NCBI GenBank assembly: GCA_021442155.1
Contig: CM038221.1
Location: forward strand, 78,818,494-78,882,493
Source of the DNA: Cymbidium sinense
Taxonomy: Eukaryota; Streptophyta; Magnoliopsida; Asparagales; Orchidaceae
Length of the DNA stretch: 64,000 nucleotides
Direction: 5' to 3'
Below, one piece after another: positions 62,704 through 64,000 of the stretch (positions within the stretch are counted from its first letter, which is position 1; each line of letters begins with the position of its first letter). The translations under genes and the position numbers were made by a program. Below the pieces are notes generated by a model. The model worked only from the letters and a program-made list of their open reading frames with translations. It had not been told where the DNA came from and did no database searches.

Positions 62704-63956
62704 CTTCATATTTCACTTATATGATTGAATGCTAATGTTATGATAGTTGGATTAACTACCCAAAAATTTTTCCATAGAGTAGATATAACTTACCATCATA
62801 CCAAGCTACAACAAATTGTATTAAAAAAACAAGCATATGATTTACCAAAGTTATGATTTGAATTAGCAAAAGGTGATGCTCAAGAAACACTAGTCATGTT
62901 CATGGCAAGCTTTATAGTGCAAGCACACTTCATATTATATGGCCGAACATTGTCAAGCTTCAAAGTTTAATAGATCATACAACAACTTCAACATTAAATA
63001 TTCAAGACATAGAATACCAATTTCACTCACTATGCATGTTTTGCATCATATAATTTCCACTTTAACTTATTTAATAGTTGCTAAAAGGGCATCAAGTCAT
63101 AAACAATGTTAATTTTTTTTCTACTGTTTTTTATGATCTTTATCTTGATTATCATTCAAAGAAGCAAACTTTTCATCAATTTATTTGGAACAAGACATGA
63201 AAATACCCCTTGATATTCAGTAGAAAAGGCATTACTAATAAAATCATTATTGTATGTCATATTTATGCTAAATTGGGGCAAAAAAATATGGATTGACAAC
63301 TGGCTATAACAAATATCTCTAGTTCTGAAAACATTAATTAATCAGTAACCAGTACATGTTGATAGTTTAGGTTAAAGATCTAAGAAAGGCCCTCTCTTTA
63401 TCTCCTTTTACATCAGTTATTTTATATGTGTCACGTGACATATCACAATGCTAAATGAACAAACATATCAGATCATGTAGCCACATATCCAATGATTAAA
63501 ATTAAATAAATGAAAGATTTTCTTATTGAACCTTTTTGTTTTCTTATGAGAGTGATCAGGCTATTGAGAGTTTGACATTAAATATGTAGCGAAGATAAAA
63601 ATATTAATATGAAGTTATTGCGGAATTTAGGATAGAGTAAAAATATGATCGGACCAAAAGACCTATAAGAACATAACCTATAAATAGTTTTACACAAAAC
63701 TTAAGTGGTTTGGTTGTTAGGCTTTTGTGATAGAAAATGAACCCACGAGAGATGAGTCAATAGAGTTGTTTTTGATGTATAGAAAAAAAAAAAAGATTCA
63801 TAACAATAATAACTTACAAAAATACCGTGGTTGTCAATGTTGCACTCAAATAACAGTGACTGAAGAAGAAGAAAAAATGAGCAAAATGCAAGTTCTTTTT
63901 GGCATCATGAGAATGATGAAAATTATTTCTAGATAATAATTTTAAAACATATATAA

Positions 63957-63958
<2 letters not shown>
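62704..63958. other. inferred intron sequence
   Basis: No recognisable element. The 69-aa frame at 63727-63936 has no domain and overlaps A-rich and GAAGAA simple sequence. Confidence 0.5.

Positions 63959-64000
<42 letters not shown>
63959..64000. repeat. (AT)n microsatellite at the right edge
   Basis: The window ends inside a TA run of at least 42 nt. Confidence 0.97.

Larger units (their letters stand above)
45601..64000 (-). other. inferred MADS-to-I intron (the regulatory intron of AG genes), open at the right edge
   Basis: In AG genes the exon upstream of the I region encodes the MADS box. Reading both strands from 45.6 kb to the end I find no GC-richer block resembling a MADS exon, so this whole stretch is taken as part of that intron. 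In Arabidopsis the equivalent intron carries the main AG regulatory elements. I could not identify convincing CArG, LFY or CCAAT clusters by eye. The listed repeats occupy part of it. Confidence 0.7.

Noticed and set aside
45601..64000. A MADS-box exon in the right part of the window
   Set aside because: I scanned the minus strand for the conserved MADS words and found no matching block; the only GC-rich patch (58.7 kb) does not encode them.

Overview
This is nuclear DNA from a flowering plant. It is strongly AT-rich and packed with long microsatellites, decayed retroelements and plastid-DNA insertions. Only one conventional gene is recognisable: a partial AGAMOUS-like (class C) MADS-box gene on the minus strand. 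Its C-terminus resembles monocot C-class proteins (an [10 protein letters not shown] block, then HHYS and a TALQLG end) and lacks the rice-type alanine-rich tail. I infer a non-grass monocot; the species cannot be fixed from this window.

Region 1 (1-27 kb) is intergenic and lies downstream of the MADS gene. It is dominated by diverged copies of a long, non-coding repeat unit that I cannot assign to a known family. Copy A (1-4519, direct) meets copy B (9899 down to 4545, inverted) tail to tail, and copy C (12889-18288, direct) looks complete. Partial relatives lie near 19.0-21.1 kb and 24.0-24.8 kb. Between B and C sits a decayed Ty1/copia element on the minus strand, with LTR, primer-binding site, Gag zinc knuckle, protease and the start of integrase. 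An almost perfect 58-bp inverted repeat lies in its LTR. Further right are a 228-bp RTE-type retrotransposon tail with a 19-bp target duplication, a plastid rps2 fragment, a second copy of the copia LTR, and a 230-bp MITE-like element.

Region 2 (27.6-45.6 kb) holds six coding exons of the AGAMOUS-like gene plus a probable 3' UTR exon. They encode the I region, the K domain and the complete C-terminus (166 residues). The exon sizes, read 5' to 3', are 82, 62, 100, 42, 42 and 174 nt, the conserved AG layout. A 15,859-bp intron separates the I-region exon from the first K exon. It has absorbed LINE and copia fragments, a LINE insertion with target duplication, a probable solo LTR and a plastid 16S rRNA fragment.

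Region 3 (45.6-64 kb) contains no MADS exon on either strand. It is therefore inferred to be the intron that follows the MADS-box exon, at least 18.4 kb long and continuing past the right edge. It carries a Gag-less copia element (49.4-52.9 kb), an isolated GC-rich patch at 58.7-59.0 kb inside a possible solo LTR, and long unassigned AT-rich stretches.

Most short open reading frames in the window are chance frames or shadows and are not annotated as genes. No tRNA, CRISPR or bacterial feature is present.
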